Part shown: positions 26,576 to 36,075 of the stretch, piece after piece
How the letters are laid out: every line of letters begins with the position of its first letter
How positions within the stretch are numbered: the stretch's first letter is position 1
From: Fen-1273 sp963837815
GTDB taxonomy: Bacteria; Bacteroidota; Ignavibacteria; UBA10030; UBA6906
Length of the DNA stretch: 64,000 bases
Assembly: GCA_963837815.1 (NCBI GenBank)
Contig: CAWIOS010000009.1
Coordinates: 62,001-126,000 of the forward strand
Direction of reading: 5' to 3'
Notes under the pieces: model-generated
Told to the model about the DNA's origin: nothing
The model's database searches: none
The model's input: the letters and a program-made list of their open reading frames with translations, nothing else
Program-made: the position numbers and the translations under genes

Positions 26576-29500
26576 ATGGGACACAACGCAGAAGAACATG
26601 CGCCGGATGTCGCTCGTCCCTCTCCCCGCCGTGATATTTCCCGTGTCCTTGTCAGCGGACTGGCGTACTTTCTCGCTCACAGGATCGCCTTTCTCTACCC
26701 GGATGCGCAGCAGATCACCATGCTGATCTGGCCTGCCGCCGGGATTGCGCTGGCGGCGTTCCTGTTGAGTCCGGGACGCCTCTGGCCGGCGCTCACTCTT
26801 ATCTTTGCACTCTCCGGAATCATATCGGATGTTCCGCTCGGCGGCCGCTCGCTCACGGCCGGGGTCGGTTTCATGGCCGGCGATATGGTGGAATCCATCG
26901 GATGTGCCCTGTTCATTCTCCGCTGGAGCAGGGATTTCCACAACTTTGACCGGGTGAAGGAAGTCCTCGCTCTTATTGCCGGCGCCGTATTCATAAGCGC
27001 CCTGAGTTCCTGCATCGGCGCCGGAACGTCGATGGTGACGAGCGGTACTTCATTCGCCCGTGTGTGGCAGTCGTGGTACGTCGCTGACTGTCTCGGTATT
27101 CTTCTCGTCGGTCCCTTCATCGTTGTCTGGATAGCCGAGTTCCGGAATTCGTTCGAAGATGTGAAGCTGAAGGACGTCGTCGAATTCGTGGCATGCATGG
27201 TCGTTGTAACGGCTCTTGCGCTTGCCGTCTTCAATCCGGTCTACATCACGTCGCTGATCACGGTCCATCCGTATGTTCTCGTCGCCGCGTTGATATGGCC
27301 CGCGCTGCGTCTGGGGCTGCGGGGCGTTACGCTCGCGCTCGTTCTTCTGTTTGTTGCCGCAATCGTCAGTCCCGCGATCGCGAACGGACCATCCCCCTGG
27401 GGCGGAACCGTCGGCGAGATATCGACCCGGTTAGCCGACCTTCAACTGTTCGTCGGATGTTTCGCAATCGTCGGTTACATGATGGCGGCCAGTTTCACAA
27501 CGCTCGTGCGGGCGGAAAAGGAGCTGCGCATATCACAGGCATTTCTCAACAATATCATTGACTGCAGCCCCAATTCGCTCTGGATCGCCGACGAACGCGG
27601 GTTCGTCATCCGCACGAATCAGGCGTTACGCGACACGTTCCACGCGCGGGACGAGAACGTGGTGGGCAAGTACAGTATACTCAACGACAATGTTGTTGAA
27701 AAACACGGTTTCATGCCGCTTGTAAGAGACGTCTTCGAAAAGGGGATCGCTGCTCACTTTGTCATTCAGTACGACACTGCGGAGGTCAACGGCATTTCAT
27801 TCGATCGTCCTGCCTCGATGTACCTGGATGTAAAAATATCACCTGTCCTGGATCAGCGGGGAAAAGTGACAAACGCCATCATCCAGCACACGGACATGAC
27901 CGAACGCAGGCGGGCAGAGGAGGAATTGCGCAGGAGTGAAGACCGGTTCAGACAGCTGGCGGAGAATTTTCCCGAAACGATATTCGAAGCGGACTTGACG
28001 GGAAAGGTGATGTATGCCAACCGGCACGGCATGGAATGGTTCGGGCTCTGTAATGCCGATATCGATCGAGGGGTGAATATCCTGGAATTCGTTGCCCCCC
28101 GGGATCGGGGGAAAGTTCAGGAGCGTATCCAGCAGCGGGTCCTGGGGAGAGCCGGCGGGTCCATGGAATACACGGCATTGCGAAAAGACGGGCAGAGCTT
28201 CGACGCGCTTGTCTATTCGGCCCTCATGTACAACAGCGGCGGGATAGCCGGGATAAGCGGATTCATCGTCGATGTAAGCGAGCGGAAGCGCGCGGAACGG
28301 TCATTGCGGGAAAGTGAAGAACGGTACCGCCAGTTGATTGAGACGATGACGGACGGTGTATACAGAAGCAGTCATGAAGGGAAATTCCTTGAAGTCAATC
28401 CGGCGCTGGTGAAAATACTCGGATACAAAGACAGGGAAGAACTCCTGGGGATCGATATAAAATCAGATCTGTATTTTGCGCCGGGCGACCGGGAGAGCGC
28501 AGCGCTGGAAGAGAAGCTGGAAGAAATGGCGGTGTTCCGGCTCAAGAAAAAGGACGGGTCGGAGGTCTGGGTTGAAGACCATGGGCGGCATGTCATCGGT
28601 GAAAACGGGAATGTCCTCTACCATGAAGGAGTGCTGCGGGACGTCACGGAGCGGATGCGTGCGGAGGAAGCGCTTCGCCAGGCTCAGAAGCTGAACAGCA
28701 TTGGCACGCTCGCGGGAGGCATTGCCCACGATTTTAACAACGTTCTCGGGGGGATCATCGGCTACGCGGACATGTCGCTCCGGTATGCGGAAAAGGGATC
28801 CGTTCTGGAGAGAAACCTGCTTAAAATACTCAAGGTGTCGGACAGGGCTAAACAACTCATACAGCAGATACTCACGTTCAGCAGGAAAGGGTCCACGCAC
28901 AGATCGGTCATCTCGCTGCGGCCGGTGATTGAAGAGGTGCTGGAACTTCTGAAAGCGTCGATCCCTTCATCGGTCATGATACGGTCGGACGTCAGCAGGC
29001 AGACAAATCCTGTTCTTGCCGACCCCACAAAAATACACGAGGCGGTCCTCAACCTTGCTACGAACGCAGTTCATGCCATGAACCGCAAGGGGACGCTGAC
29101 CATCCGGCTCTACGAGGAAAATCTCGACCGGAAGGTGTACGGACAGTCCGGAGAAATCGCGCCCGGTGAATACACCGTAGTAGAGGTCGCGGATACGGGT
29201 TGCGGGATGGATGCTGCAACCCTGTCAAAGGCATTTGAACCGTTTTTTACGACCAAGGGTGTGGGGGAAGGCACGGGCATGGGACTGAGCGTCGTTCTCG
29301 GGGTTGTGCAATCAGCCGGGGGCGACGTCCTCGTGGAGACCGGGCCGGGAACCGGCACGACGTTCAGGCTGTACCTCCCTGTCTCGAAGGAGCCGGCGAT
29401 AACCGCCGCGCACGACAACGACATGATTCCGTTCTTCGGAACGGAGCAGATACTCTTTGTTGATGATGAACGAATGCTCGTTGAAACTGCAAGGGATCTC

Positions 29501-29806
29501 CTCGCCCAGCTCGGCTACAGGGTCACCGGCACCTCCAGCAGCCTCGAGGCTTTGAAGCTCCTCAGGGACGGCGGGAACGAGTTTGACATACTCATTACGG
29601 ATCAGACCATGCCGGGGATGACCGGCATCGAACTTGTGAGAGAAGTCCGGGCTGTCAGAGAGCATCTCCCCGTCATTCTCTGTACCGGGTTCAGTGACGA
29701 CCTCACCCCGGAGACCGCGGCGTCACTCGGGATAAACCGTATCATAATGAAGCCGTACCGGTACAACGACGTCGCGAAGGCGATACGGGACATCATCGAC
29801 GGGTGA
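26576..29806 (+). CDS. Hybrid sensor histidine kinase: MASE1, three PAS, HisKA/HATPase, receiver
   Basis: The start is the ATG at 26576 behind GGGGAG, giving 1076 residues. Residues ~20-310 are a MASE1 membrane sensor with about eight helices, including IWPAAGIALAAFLL. Three PAS regions follow (~320-445, ~452-570, ~577-698), linked by TERRRAEEELRRSEDRF-like coiled coils. The phosphorylated histidine is His718 in GGIAHDFNN. The ATPase domain has NLATNAVHAM, DTGCGMD and GMGLSVVLG. A C-terminal receiver has Asp1009 in ITDQTMPGM. It has no DNA-binding output. The two stand-alone receivers at 19799 and 22002 are candidate partners, by proximity only. Confidence 0.93.
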   Translation: MGHNAEEHAPDVARPSPRRDISRVLVSGLAYFLAHRIAFLYPDAQQITMLIWPAAGIALAAFLLSPGRLWPALTLIFALSGIISDVPLGGRSLTAGVGFMAGDMVESIGCALFILRWSRDFHNFDRVKEVLALIAGAVFISALSSCIGAGTSMVTSGTSFARVWQSWYVADCLGILLVGPFIVVWIAEFRNSFEDVKLKDVVEFVACMVVVTALALAVFNPVYITSLITVHPYVLVAALIWPALRLGLRGVTLALVLLFVAAIVSPAIANGPSPWGGTVGEISTRLADLQLFVGCFAIVGYMMAASFTTLVRAEKELRISQAFLNNIIDCSPNSLWIADERGFVIRTNQALRDTFHARDENVVGKYSILNDNVVEKHGFMPLVRDVFEKGIAAHFVIQYDTAEVNGISFDRPASMYLDVKISPVLDQRGKVTNAIIQHTDMTERRRAEEELRRSEDRFRQLAENFPETIFEADLTGKVMYANRHGMEWFGLCNADIDRGVNILEFVAPRDRGKVQERIQQRVLGRAGGSMEYTALRKDGQSFDALVYSALMYNSGGIAGISGFIVDVSERKRAERSLRESEERYRQLIETMTDGVYRSSHEGKFLEVNPALVKILGYKDREELLGIDIKSDLYFAPGDRESAALEEKLEEMAVFRLKKKDGSEVWVEDHGRHVIGENGNVLYHEGVLRDVTERMRAEEALRQAQKLNSIGTLAGGIAHDFNNVLGGIIGYADMSLRYAEKGSVLERNLLKILKVSDRAKQLIQQILTFSRKGSTHRSVISLRPVIEEVLELLKASIPSSVMIRSDVSRQTNPVLADPTKIHEAVLNLATNAVHAMNRKGTLTIRLYEENLDRKVYGQSGEIAPGEYTVVEVADTGCGMDAATLSKAFEPFFTTKGVGEGTGMGLSVVLGVVQSAGGDVLVETGPGTGTTFRLYLPVSKEPAITAAHDNDMIPFFGTEQILFVDDERMLVETARDLLAQLGYRVTGTSSSLEALKLLRDGGNEFDILITDQTMPGMTGIELVREVRAVREHLPVILCTGFSDDLTPETAASLGINRIIMKPYRYNDVAKAIRDIIDG

Positions 29807-29906
29807 ACGCAATCTGTTCATTACGTACCGCATCCATCGGCCACACCATTGACGGGTCGGCCTCGTCGGATCGCCAGGCGCCCGAAGGCGTCGATTCCCG
29901 CCCCTG

Positions 29907-31070
29907 CTAGCAATACTTCCCTCCCCATAGTTCTCCCAGGAATGCCGCAAACGGGAGAATCTCGATATTGCGCACCGTACGACGATGTGGCTCCAACGCA
30001 ACACAGAGGTAGCGTTTCAGTTTCCCTTCCTCCGTCAGGGCACGGAGGGAGCGGAGGTCAGTGTCTCCCACGTTGCGTTTCGCCTTCACCTCTACGGCGG
30101 TGTGATCGCCGATAATGAAATCCACTTCATAGCCCGAAGAGGATCGCCAGAAGGAAAGCGGATCGCCCCGTTCGTAGTCCCGATAACAGATCAGCTCGTG
30201 CATGAGCAATGTCTCGAATGCCTCGCCGAATTCCGTGGTGCCTGCCCGGAATTCACGGCCCTGGAGCGACGCGACTACGCCGATATCGAAGAAATAGTAT
30301 TTCGAGGATACGAGGGGTTTTCTCTTCTTCGAGATGGTCCATGCCGGGAGCTCATGCAGGAGCAGGGTATCCTTGAGGATCTCAAAGTACTCGTAGACAG
30401 TCGTCCTGGGGACCTGGGCGTCGTTTGCTATGTTGGTGAAGTTCACAACGGTCCCGTTCGCCTGAGCTGCGACATGCAAAAATCGACTGAACGCCGGGAC
30501 ATTGCGGGTGGCTCCCTCTGCCACGATCTCCTCCTGCAGGTACGATCCGGAGTATGCCTTGAGGTCGGCAATAGGATCGTCAGAGAAGTAGATCGGCGGC
30601 AGCAGCCCGTGCCGCGCGGCTCTTGATAGATCATAGTGCTCCCCCAATTCTCTCCAGCAAAAAGGGTGAAGGTACATGGTTCTCGCCCGTCCTCCCAGCA
30701 GATTCACCCCCCCGCGGCGAAGTTTCCGTGGACTCGATCCGGTGAGCAGGAACCGAACCCCTCTGCTCTCGATGAGACGATGCACCTCGTGCAGAAGAAA
30801 TGGCAGCATCTGAATTTCGTCCACGACGACGAACTTTGTCCGGCCCTGGATTTCTTCCCCGATGCGGCCCGGGTTCTGGCTCAATGCCACGAACACCGAG
30901 GAATCCAGCAGGTCATAGACGCGAGTATCACCCATCTCCTCGTGAATCATGTACGTTTTGCCGGTCTGGCGAGGTCCGAAAAGGAAGTGCGATTTCTTCT
31001 CAAGGAGACTGTGTAGCTTGAGGATGCGCCGAATCGATGGGCTCATGGTAAATGCCGTGTATGTCGTCAT
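29907..31070 (-). CDS. AAA+ ATPase with C-terminal DUF4143 domain
   Basis: A 387-residue protein of the widespread AAA/DUF4143 family. The Walker A motif GPRQTGKT is at residues 32-39, Walker B is FVVVDEIQ and sensor 1 is FLLTGSS. The C-terminal DUF4143 half carries YEVDFIIGDHTAVEVKAK, a D...ExK pattern like that of PD-(D/E)XK nucleases. Such genes are patchily distributed and often sit in accessory DNA. Neither the ATG at 31070 nor the one at 31046 has a ribosome site, so the mRNA may be leaderless. A perfect inverted repeat overlaps the first ATG. Its physiological role is not established. Confidence 0.88.
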   Translation of the reverse strand: MTTYTAFTMSPSIRRILKLHSLLEKKSHFLFGPRQTGKTYMIHEEMGDTRVYDLLDSSVFVALSQNPGRIGEEIQGRTKFVVVDEIQMLPFLLHEVHRLIESRGVRFLLTGSSPRKLRRGGVNLLGGRARTMYLHPFCWRELGEHYDLSRAARHGLLPPIYFSDDPIADLKAYSGSYLQEEIVAEGATRNVPAFSRFLHVAAQANGTVVNFTNIANDAQVPRTTVYEYFEILKDTLLLHELPAWTISKKRKPLVSSKYYFFDIGVVASLQGREFRAGTTEFGEAFETLLMHELICYRDYERGDPLSFWRSSSGYEVDFIIGDHTAVEVKAKRNVGDTDLRSLRALTEEGKLKRYLCVALEPHRRTVRNIEILPFAAFLGELWGGKYC

Positions 31071-31092
31071 ATAAGATGATAAATGACGACAT
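31061..31092. promoter_or_regulatory. Perfect 10-bp inverted repeat over the DUF4143-gene start
   Basis: ATGTCGTCAT (31061-31070) and ATGACGACAT (31083-31092) are perfect inverted arms separated by an AT-rich 12-base spacer. One arm contains the start codon of the ATPase gene. This looks like an operator for a dimeric regulator, possibly the ATPase system itself, and it covers the likely promoter (TATAAGATG and TATCATCTTATAT are nearby). Confidence 0.6.
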
Positions 31093-31228
31093 CTTAGTCA
31101 AGCACTCTCTGCGCGCGGTGGGTGCTGTATTCCGGGGGAAATCACGGGCTGGTCCGAAGGTTCGTACGGGGGGCGGCACAATGGAGCCGTGGCAATTCGA
31201 CCAAACTTCCGCCGGTAAGGAGAGCTCG

Positions 31229-32290
31229 CTAGCAGATCCTCGGGAGCTGCTCTCCCGAGAGCATGTCGACGACGCGCGTACCGCCTATCCGGCTCTTCAT
31301 CACGGCGATTCCCGGGTGGTCGTCAACCACCTCTCCGATAATTGCGGCGTGTATCCCCAGCGGATGCGAGCGCATCTCATTCAGGACCCTGTCCGCGGAA
31401 CCCGGCGTGACAAACGCGAGCAGCTTCCCCTCATTGGCGACATACAGAGGGTCAAGCCCGAGTATCTCGCACGCTCCCCTGACCTCCTCGCCGATCGGGA
31501 TCGACTCTTCATTCAGAAGTATTCCCTTGTGCGATGATTCCGCGATCTCGTTGACCGCGCTTGCCACTCCCCCCCGGGTCGGGTCCCTGAGGACGTGGAC
31601 GTCTTTCCCGGACTTGAGTATCCTCTCCACAAGTCCGTTCAATGGGGCGGTATCGCTTCTGATTTCGGATTCAAATTCAAGCCCTTCGCGGACGGACATG
31701 ATCGCAATACCATGCACGGCGATAGGCCCGTTCACGATGATCCTGTCACCGGCCCTGGCGTTCCTTGGATCGATTTCCGCCGCCGGATTGACAAGACCGA
31801 TCCCCGACGTATTGATGAATATCCCGTCTCCTTTTCCCCTGTCGACGACCTTGGTATCCCCGGTGACAAGCCTTACGCCGGCCTTGTCTGCCGCAGACTT
31901 CATCGAGACGACAATCTTCCAGAGATCGTCCATCGGAAGGCCTTCTTCGATGATGAACGCGGATGAAAGGTAAAGCGGTATCGCACCGCACATGGCGAGG
32001 TCGTTCACCGTGCCGTGTACGGCAAGCTCGCCGATGTCTCCGCCTGGAAAGAATATCGGCTTGATCACGTACGAGTCTGTGGAGAACGCGAACTTCCCGG
32101 TTTCCCCCGGGAAGATGGCCCCGTCGTGAAGCAATCCGAGCATCTCGTCGTCGAACCGGGGGGCGAACATGTTCGTGATCAACTGGTGCGTGAGTTTGCC
32201 CCCGCCGCCGTGCGCAAGAAGGACCTGTTTGTACTCCGAAAGCGGGAGGGGGCAGGCGGGCCCGGCCGACAGGTCGACGATCTGTTTCAA
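31229..32290 (-). CDS. hypE: Hydrogenase maturation factor HypE (carbamoyl dehydratase)
   Basis: HypE turns the carbamoyl group received from HypF into the cyanide ligand of the [NiFe] active site. At 353 residues it shows LAHGGGGKLTHQLI, FSTDSYVIKPIFFPGGDIGELAVHGTVND (two adjoining motifs, FSTDSYVIKP and GGDIGELAVHGTVND), VTGDTKVV, RDPTRGGVASA and the essential C-terminal PRIC, whose last residue is the thiocarboxamide-carrying cysteine. The ATG overlaps the hypD stop by four bases. It is the last gene of the long hox-hyp transcript. Confidence 0.98.
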   Translation of the reverse strand: MKQIVDLSAGPACPLPLSEYKQVLLAHGGGGKLTHQLITNMFAPRFDDEMLGLLHDGAIFPGETGKFAFSTDSYVIKPIFFPGGDIGELAVHGTVNDLAMCGAIPLYLSSAFIIEEGLPMDDLWKIVVSMKSAADKAGVRLVTGDTKVVDRGKGDGIFINTSGIGLVNPAAEIDPRNARAGDRIIVNGPIAVHGIAIMSVREGLEFESEIRSDTAPLNGLVERILKSGKDVHVLRDPTRGGVASAVNEIAESSHKGILLNEESIPIGEEVRGACEILGLDPLYVANEGKLLAFVTPGSADRVLNEMRSHPLGIHAAIIGEVVDDHPGIAVMKSRIGGTRVVDMLSGEQLPRIC

Positions 32291-33390
32291 GGCTGAGCTC
32301 CTCCTTTGTATTCACCGTAATGATAATATGCCGCGCACGCCCCTTCAGAAGATACCATCGGCGCCCCCAGAGGGTGCTCGGGCGTGCAGAGCGTGCCGAA
32401 TGCACTGCACTGGTTCGGCTTCTTGAGGCCCTGGAGGATCTCCCCGGCAATGCACAGGGGGGATTCCTGCGTCCTGATCTCTCCGACATCGAATATCCTC
32501 CCTGCGTCAAACGCCGCGTAGTCCTCGCTGAGCTCAAACCCGCTCTCCGGAATTACGCCGATCCCCCTCCATGCCCTGTCAGACACGCGGTACACCTCCC
32601 GGAGGAGGTTCTGCGCGGGAATATTCCCTTCCCGCCTGACGGCGCGGCTGTACTGGTTTTCCACCTCGTACCGCCCCTCTTCGAGCTGCCTGACGGTCAT
32701 GTATATTCCCTGGAGCACGTCGAGCGGCTCGAACCCCGTCACGACGAGGGGGACACGGTACTTCGCGGCGAGCGGTATGTATTCCTCGTACCCCATGACC
32801 GTGCACACATGGCCGGCCGCAAGAAATCCCTGCACCCTGTTCGTCGGGGAGGAGAGTATTGCGCTGATCGCGGGAGGGACGAGGACGTGCGAACAGAGGA
32901 GCGAGAAATTTCCGATCCCCAGCTTCTTTGCCTGGTACACCACCATCGCGTTTGCCGGGGCGGTGGTCTCAAACCCGACACCGAAGAACACCACGTTCTT
33001 CTCAGGGTTCTCGCGGGCGATTTTCAGTGCATCCAGAGGCGAATAGACCATCCTCACATTTCCCCCTTCCGCCTTGACGGTAAGGAGGTCCTTCGAAGAG
33101 CCCGGAACGCGGAGCATGTCGCCGAACGACGTGAGTATGACGTCGGTCCGCGAGGCGATCGCAATCGCCCTGTCAATGAGCTCGAGAGGAGTCACGCACA
33201 CCGGGCACCCGGGTCCGTGCACGAGCGTGAGTTCGGAGGGGAGGAGTGACTCGATTCCGTATTTGACGATCGTGTGCGTCTGGCCGCCGCAGATTTCCAT
33301 GACGGTCCAGGGCCGGGTCGTAATCCGGCGTATCAACTCCGCCGATTTTGTCGCGGACGCATTTTCCCTGTACTCGTCGATGTATTTCAT
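32287..33390 (-). CDS. hypD: Hydrogenase maturation factor HypD
   Basis: HypD carries the [4Fe-4S] cluster and, with HypC, is the scaffold on which Fe(CN)2CO is built. Conserved cysteine motifs are intact: CGGQTHTIVKYGIESLLP, GPGCPVCVTP, GFETTAPANAMVVY and the C-terminal cysteines around CIAGEILQG, NQCSAFGTLCTPEHPLG and EGACAAYYHY. Length, 367 residues, is normal. The start overlaps hypC and the stop overlaps hypE, both by four bases, so HypC, D and E are translated as a coupled unit. Confidence 0.98.
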   Translation of the reverse strand: MKYIDEYRENASATKSAELIRRITTRPWTVMEICGGQTHTIVKYGIESLLPSELTLVHGPGCPVCVTPLELIDRAIAIASRTDVILTSFGDMLRVPGSSKDLLTVKAEGGNVRMVYSPLDALKIARENPEKNVVFFGVGFETTAPANAMVVYQAKKLGIGNFSLLCSHVLVPPAISAILSSPTNRVQGFLAAGHVCTVMGYEEYIPLAAKYRVPLVVTGFEPLDVLQGIYMTVRQLEEGRYEVENQYSRAVRREGNIPAQNLLREVYRVSDRAWRGIGVIPESGFELSEDYAAFDAGRIFDVGEIRTQESPLCIAGEILQGLKKPNQCSAFGTLCTPEHPLGAPMVSSEGACAAYYHYGEYKGGAQP

Positions 33391-33638
33391 GTCCCTGCGG
33401 CCTCTTCATCGTTTGCGTCCTCAATCTCCTTGAACAGCGTGAGCGTTTCCAGGGCCTCCTGTTCGTCCACGGTGCTGAGAGCAAAGCCGACGTGGACTAT
33501 GACGTAGTCGCCGACGCGGACTTCCGGCACCCACTCAAGGCAGATCTTCTTCTGAACCCCGCCGAAACTCACGTTTCCCATCACGGGGGATTCGTCCCGT
33601 TCGATGCTGATGACTTTTCCGGGGATTGCCAGGCACAT
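33387..33638 (-). CDS. hypC: Hydrogenase maturation chaperone HypC
   Basis: An 83-residue HypC/HupF-family chaperone. It begins MCLAIPGKVISIE, with the essential Cys2 that contacts the iron and HypD, and has the conserved VGDYVIVHVGFALSTVDEQEA segment. It delivers the Fe(CN)2CO unit to the hydrogenase large subunit. Three different large subunits are encoded here, but this is the only hypC in the window, so it presumably serves all three. It lies 13 bases after hypF. Confidence 0.97.
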   Translation of the reverse strand: MCLAIPGKVISIERDESPVMGNVSFGGVQKKICLEWVPEVRVGDYVIVHVGFALSTVDEQEALETLTLFKEIEDANDEEAAGT

Positions 33639-33651
33639 CGTTCTTTCCTCC

Positions 33652-36036
33652 TTAGGATTCGTTCAGCATGCGTTTCGCGGCGACGGCGATCTGTCCGAGC
33701 GCGATCCCCCCGTCGTTCGGGGGCACTCGCTGGTGCCAGTACGGCCGGAACCCTTCCTCCTGCAGTCGCCCCACGAGCCGCTCCGTCAGGTAGCGGTTCT
33801 GGAAACATCCTCCGCTCAGGACCACCCGTTCTTCGCCGGCGTTCCGCGCGATGCTCACCGCCGCCTCGACAAGCCCGTTGTGAAATCTCGCGGCAATCGC
33901 CGGGGCCCCCGTGCCGTTCTCCACGTCCTCGAGGAGCGCCGTCACCATCGGAGACCAGTCCACGATCCAGCGAGTTTGAGCTTCATCCAATCCCGCCGGT
34001 CTTTTGCGGGATTGAGTTTCATCCAATCCCACCGCTCGTTGGCGGGAGTGATCCCCTGTGCCGCCTGGCCGGTCGAATTCCCTGACATCAAACGGGTATG
34101 CACCCCCGCGGTCTTCACTGAGTGCAAATTCCACCGCCATCGCGGCCTGTCCTTCAAAAGAACTCACCTGCAGCAGCCCCGCAAGCGATGCGACGGCGTC
34201 AAAGAGCCTCCCCGCGCTCGATGTGAACGGGGAGTTGATCCCCTTCATGAGCATGTTGCGCAGGATGCCCCGTTCGACTTTTGAGAACGACGCGAACGGG
34301 GGAAGCTCCGTCCGGCTGAACATCCCGTCGCCGTAGAGCTCGAAAAGGAGCCCGATCGCCTGCCTCCGCGGTTCCCCTATGGCCTTGTCGCCACCGGGAA
34401 GCCGGAATGGTCTTAGCGCGCCGACACGCCTGAATGTCCCCCCGTCTGTAACAAAGAATTCTCCCCCCCAGATCGTTCCGTCCGTCCCGTATCCGGTCCC
34501 GTCCCATGAAATGCCCAGAACCGTGCCCCGGAGGGCGTTTTCCGCCATGCAGGATGCGATGTGTGCGTGGTGATGTTGGATGGAGACGTGGGGAATTCCG
34601 GCGGACCGCGCAAACCCGGTCGAAAGATAGTCCGGATGGAGGTCAGAAACAACACGCTCGGGCGTCACATCGAACATGGAGAGCATGTCCTTCACCCCCC
34701 GCTTGAAAGCGTCGAGCGAATCATTCGTTCCGAGATCGCCGATATGCTGGCTTATGAACACGTTCTCTCCCCTGGAGACCGCAATCGCGTTCTTCAGGTG
34801 CGCTCCGACAGCGAGCAACTGCGGCGCACGGAATTCCAGTGCGACCGGGAGAGGGGAGAACCCGCGGGCGCGTCTCGTAACGAGCTCACGGCCGAGCATG
34901 ATGCGGACGATCGAATCGTCTGCGTGCCGGAGTATGGGCCTGTTGTGCACAAGGAACCCGTCTGCTATGCCGCCGAGCCGCAGGAGAGCGTCATGTTCGT
35001 CGATGCAGATCGGTTCGTCGGTGAGGTTCCCCGACGTGGCGACGACAGGAAATTCGATCTCCCGCATGAGTATATGATGAAGAGGGGAGGAGGGGAGCAT
35101 TATCCCGAGCGAGGGATTCCCCGGGGCGACTGCGGATCCCACGGCAGCCGCACCGCCCGGGCCTGCACCCGGTATCTTTCTCAGTATCACGATCGGTGCT
35201 TCGGGTGATCCCAGTGTGCGTTCTTCAAGCGGAGATACTTCGCACAGTCGCCGCACGGCCGCGATGTCCGGGGCCATGAGCGCAAACGGCTTCTCTTCAC
35301 GGTGCTTCCGCGCCCGGAGGCGGTTCACCGCGTCGTTGTCCGCCGCGTTTGCGATGAGCTGGAAACCGCCGATTCCTTTGAGTGCAACGATTCGCCCTTC
35401 GCGGATCATCCGCGCAGCGCCGGCGACCGCGTCATGATCGTGTGCAAGCGGTGTTCCCTCCCCGTCCCACAATGCCGCCCGCGGTCCGCAGACCGGGCAG
35501 GCAATCGGCTGTGCATGAAACCGGCGGTCAGCCGGGTCCTCGTACTCACGCACGCACTCCGGGCACATCCGGAATCCCTTCATCGATGTGTTCGGCCTGT
35601 CGTAGGGGAGAGCGTCGATGATCGTGAACCGTGGTCCGCAGTTCGTGCAGTTCGTAAAGGGGTAACGGTAGCGGCGGTTCTTCGGGTCGGCGATCTCGGC
35701 GAGGCAGTCGGGGCAGGGGGCAATGTCGGGAAGGACGAACGCGCCCGTCTCTCCCGATGTCGTGCTCTTGAGTATCTCAAACGATGAGAAGCCGGATGGG
35801 TCAAGAAACGTGCACTCCATGCTCTGTATCGATGCGAGCGGAGGCTTTTCCGCGCCGAGCCGGAGTATGAACGCGTCGAGGGGCGTCCTGTCACCCTCCG
35901 CCTCGATGAAGACTCCCGCGGGAGAATTGAGAACCCATCCCGTCAGTCGCAGTTCGGTCGCCAGGCGGTAGACGAAGGGGCGGAAGCCGACCCCCTGTAC
36001 CGCGCCGCGGATCGCAATATGGACGCGGGAATTCAC
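33652..36036 (-). CDS. hypF: Carbamoyltransferase HypF
   Basis: HypF makes carbamoyl-AMP from carbamoyl phosphate and passes the group to HypE. The 794 residues contain, in order, an acylphosphatase domain (RGAVQGVGFRPFVYRLA), two zinc fingers (CPDCLAEI...CTNCGPR and CPECVREY...CPVCGPR), a YrdC-like domain (GIGGFQLIANA) and a kinase-like carbamoyltransfer domain with HHHAHIASCMAEN and SGGCFQNRYL. The likely start is the GTG at 36036; no ribosome site is obvious. The length exceeds the usual ~750, partly because of an in-frame duplicated 12-residue insert (SRQRAVGLDETQ, SRKRPAGLDEAQ). Confidence 0.96.
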   Translation of the reverse strand: MNSRVHIAIRGAVQGVGFRPFVYRLATELRLTGWVLNSPAGVFIEAEGDRTPLDAFILRLGAEKPPLASIQSMECTFLDPSGFSSFEILKSTTSGETGAFVLPDIAPCPDCLAEIADPKNRRYRYPFTNCTNCGPRFTIIDALPYDRPNTSMKGFRMCPECVREYEDPADRRFHAQPIACPVCGPRAALWDGEGTPLAHDHDAVAGAARMIREGRIVALKGIGGFQLIANAADNDAVNRLRARKHREEKPFALMAPDIAAVRRLCEVSPLEERTLGSPEAPIVILRKIPGAGPGGAAAVGSAVAPGNPSLGIMLPSSPLHHILMREIEFPVVATSGNLTDEPICIDEHDALLRLGGIADGFLVHNRPILRHADDSIVRIMLGRELVTRRARGFSPLPVALEFRAPQLLAVGAHLKNAIAVSRGENVFISQHIGDLGTNDSLDAFKRGVKDMLSMFDVTPERVVSDLHPDYLSTGFARSAGIPHVSIQHHHAHIASCMAENALRGTVLGISWDGTGYGTDGTIWGGEFFVTDGGTFRRVGALRPFRLPGGDKAIGEPRRQAIGLLFELYGDGMFSRTELPPFASFSKVERGILRNMLMKGINSPFTSSAGRLFDAVASLAGLLQVSSFEGQAAMAVEFALSEDRGGAYPFDVREFDRPGGTGDHSRQRAVGLDETQSRKRPAGLDEAQTRWIVDWSPMVTALLEDVENGTGAPAIAARFHNGLVEAAVSIARNAGEERVVLSGGCFQNRYLTERLVGRLQEEGFRPYWHQRVPPNDGGIALGQIAVAAKRMLNES
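33976..34047. repeat. Two tandem 36-bp palindrome-containing repeats inside hypF
   Basis: Units 33976-34011 and 34012-34047 share about 30 of 36 bases. Each contains an inverted repeat (TCCCGC...GCGGGA in the first, TCCCACC...GGCGGGA in the second). The length is a multiple of three, so the reading frame is kept and the pair codes two copies of a 12-residue unit. This looks like a small mobile or slippage-derived palindromic element tolerated within a coding region. Confidence 0.75.
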
Positions 36037-36075
36037 GGTGTAAAGTACTAAGAAACCGGAAATAAACCCCGCTCT

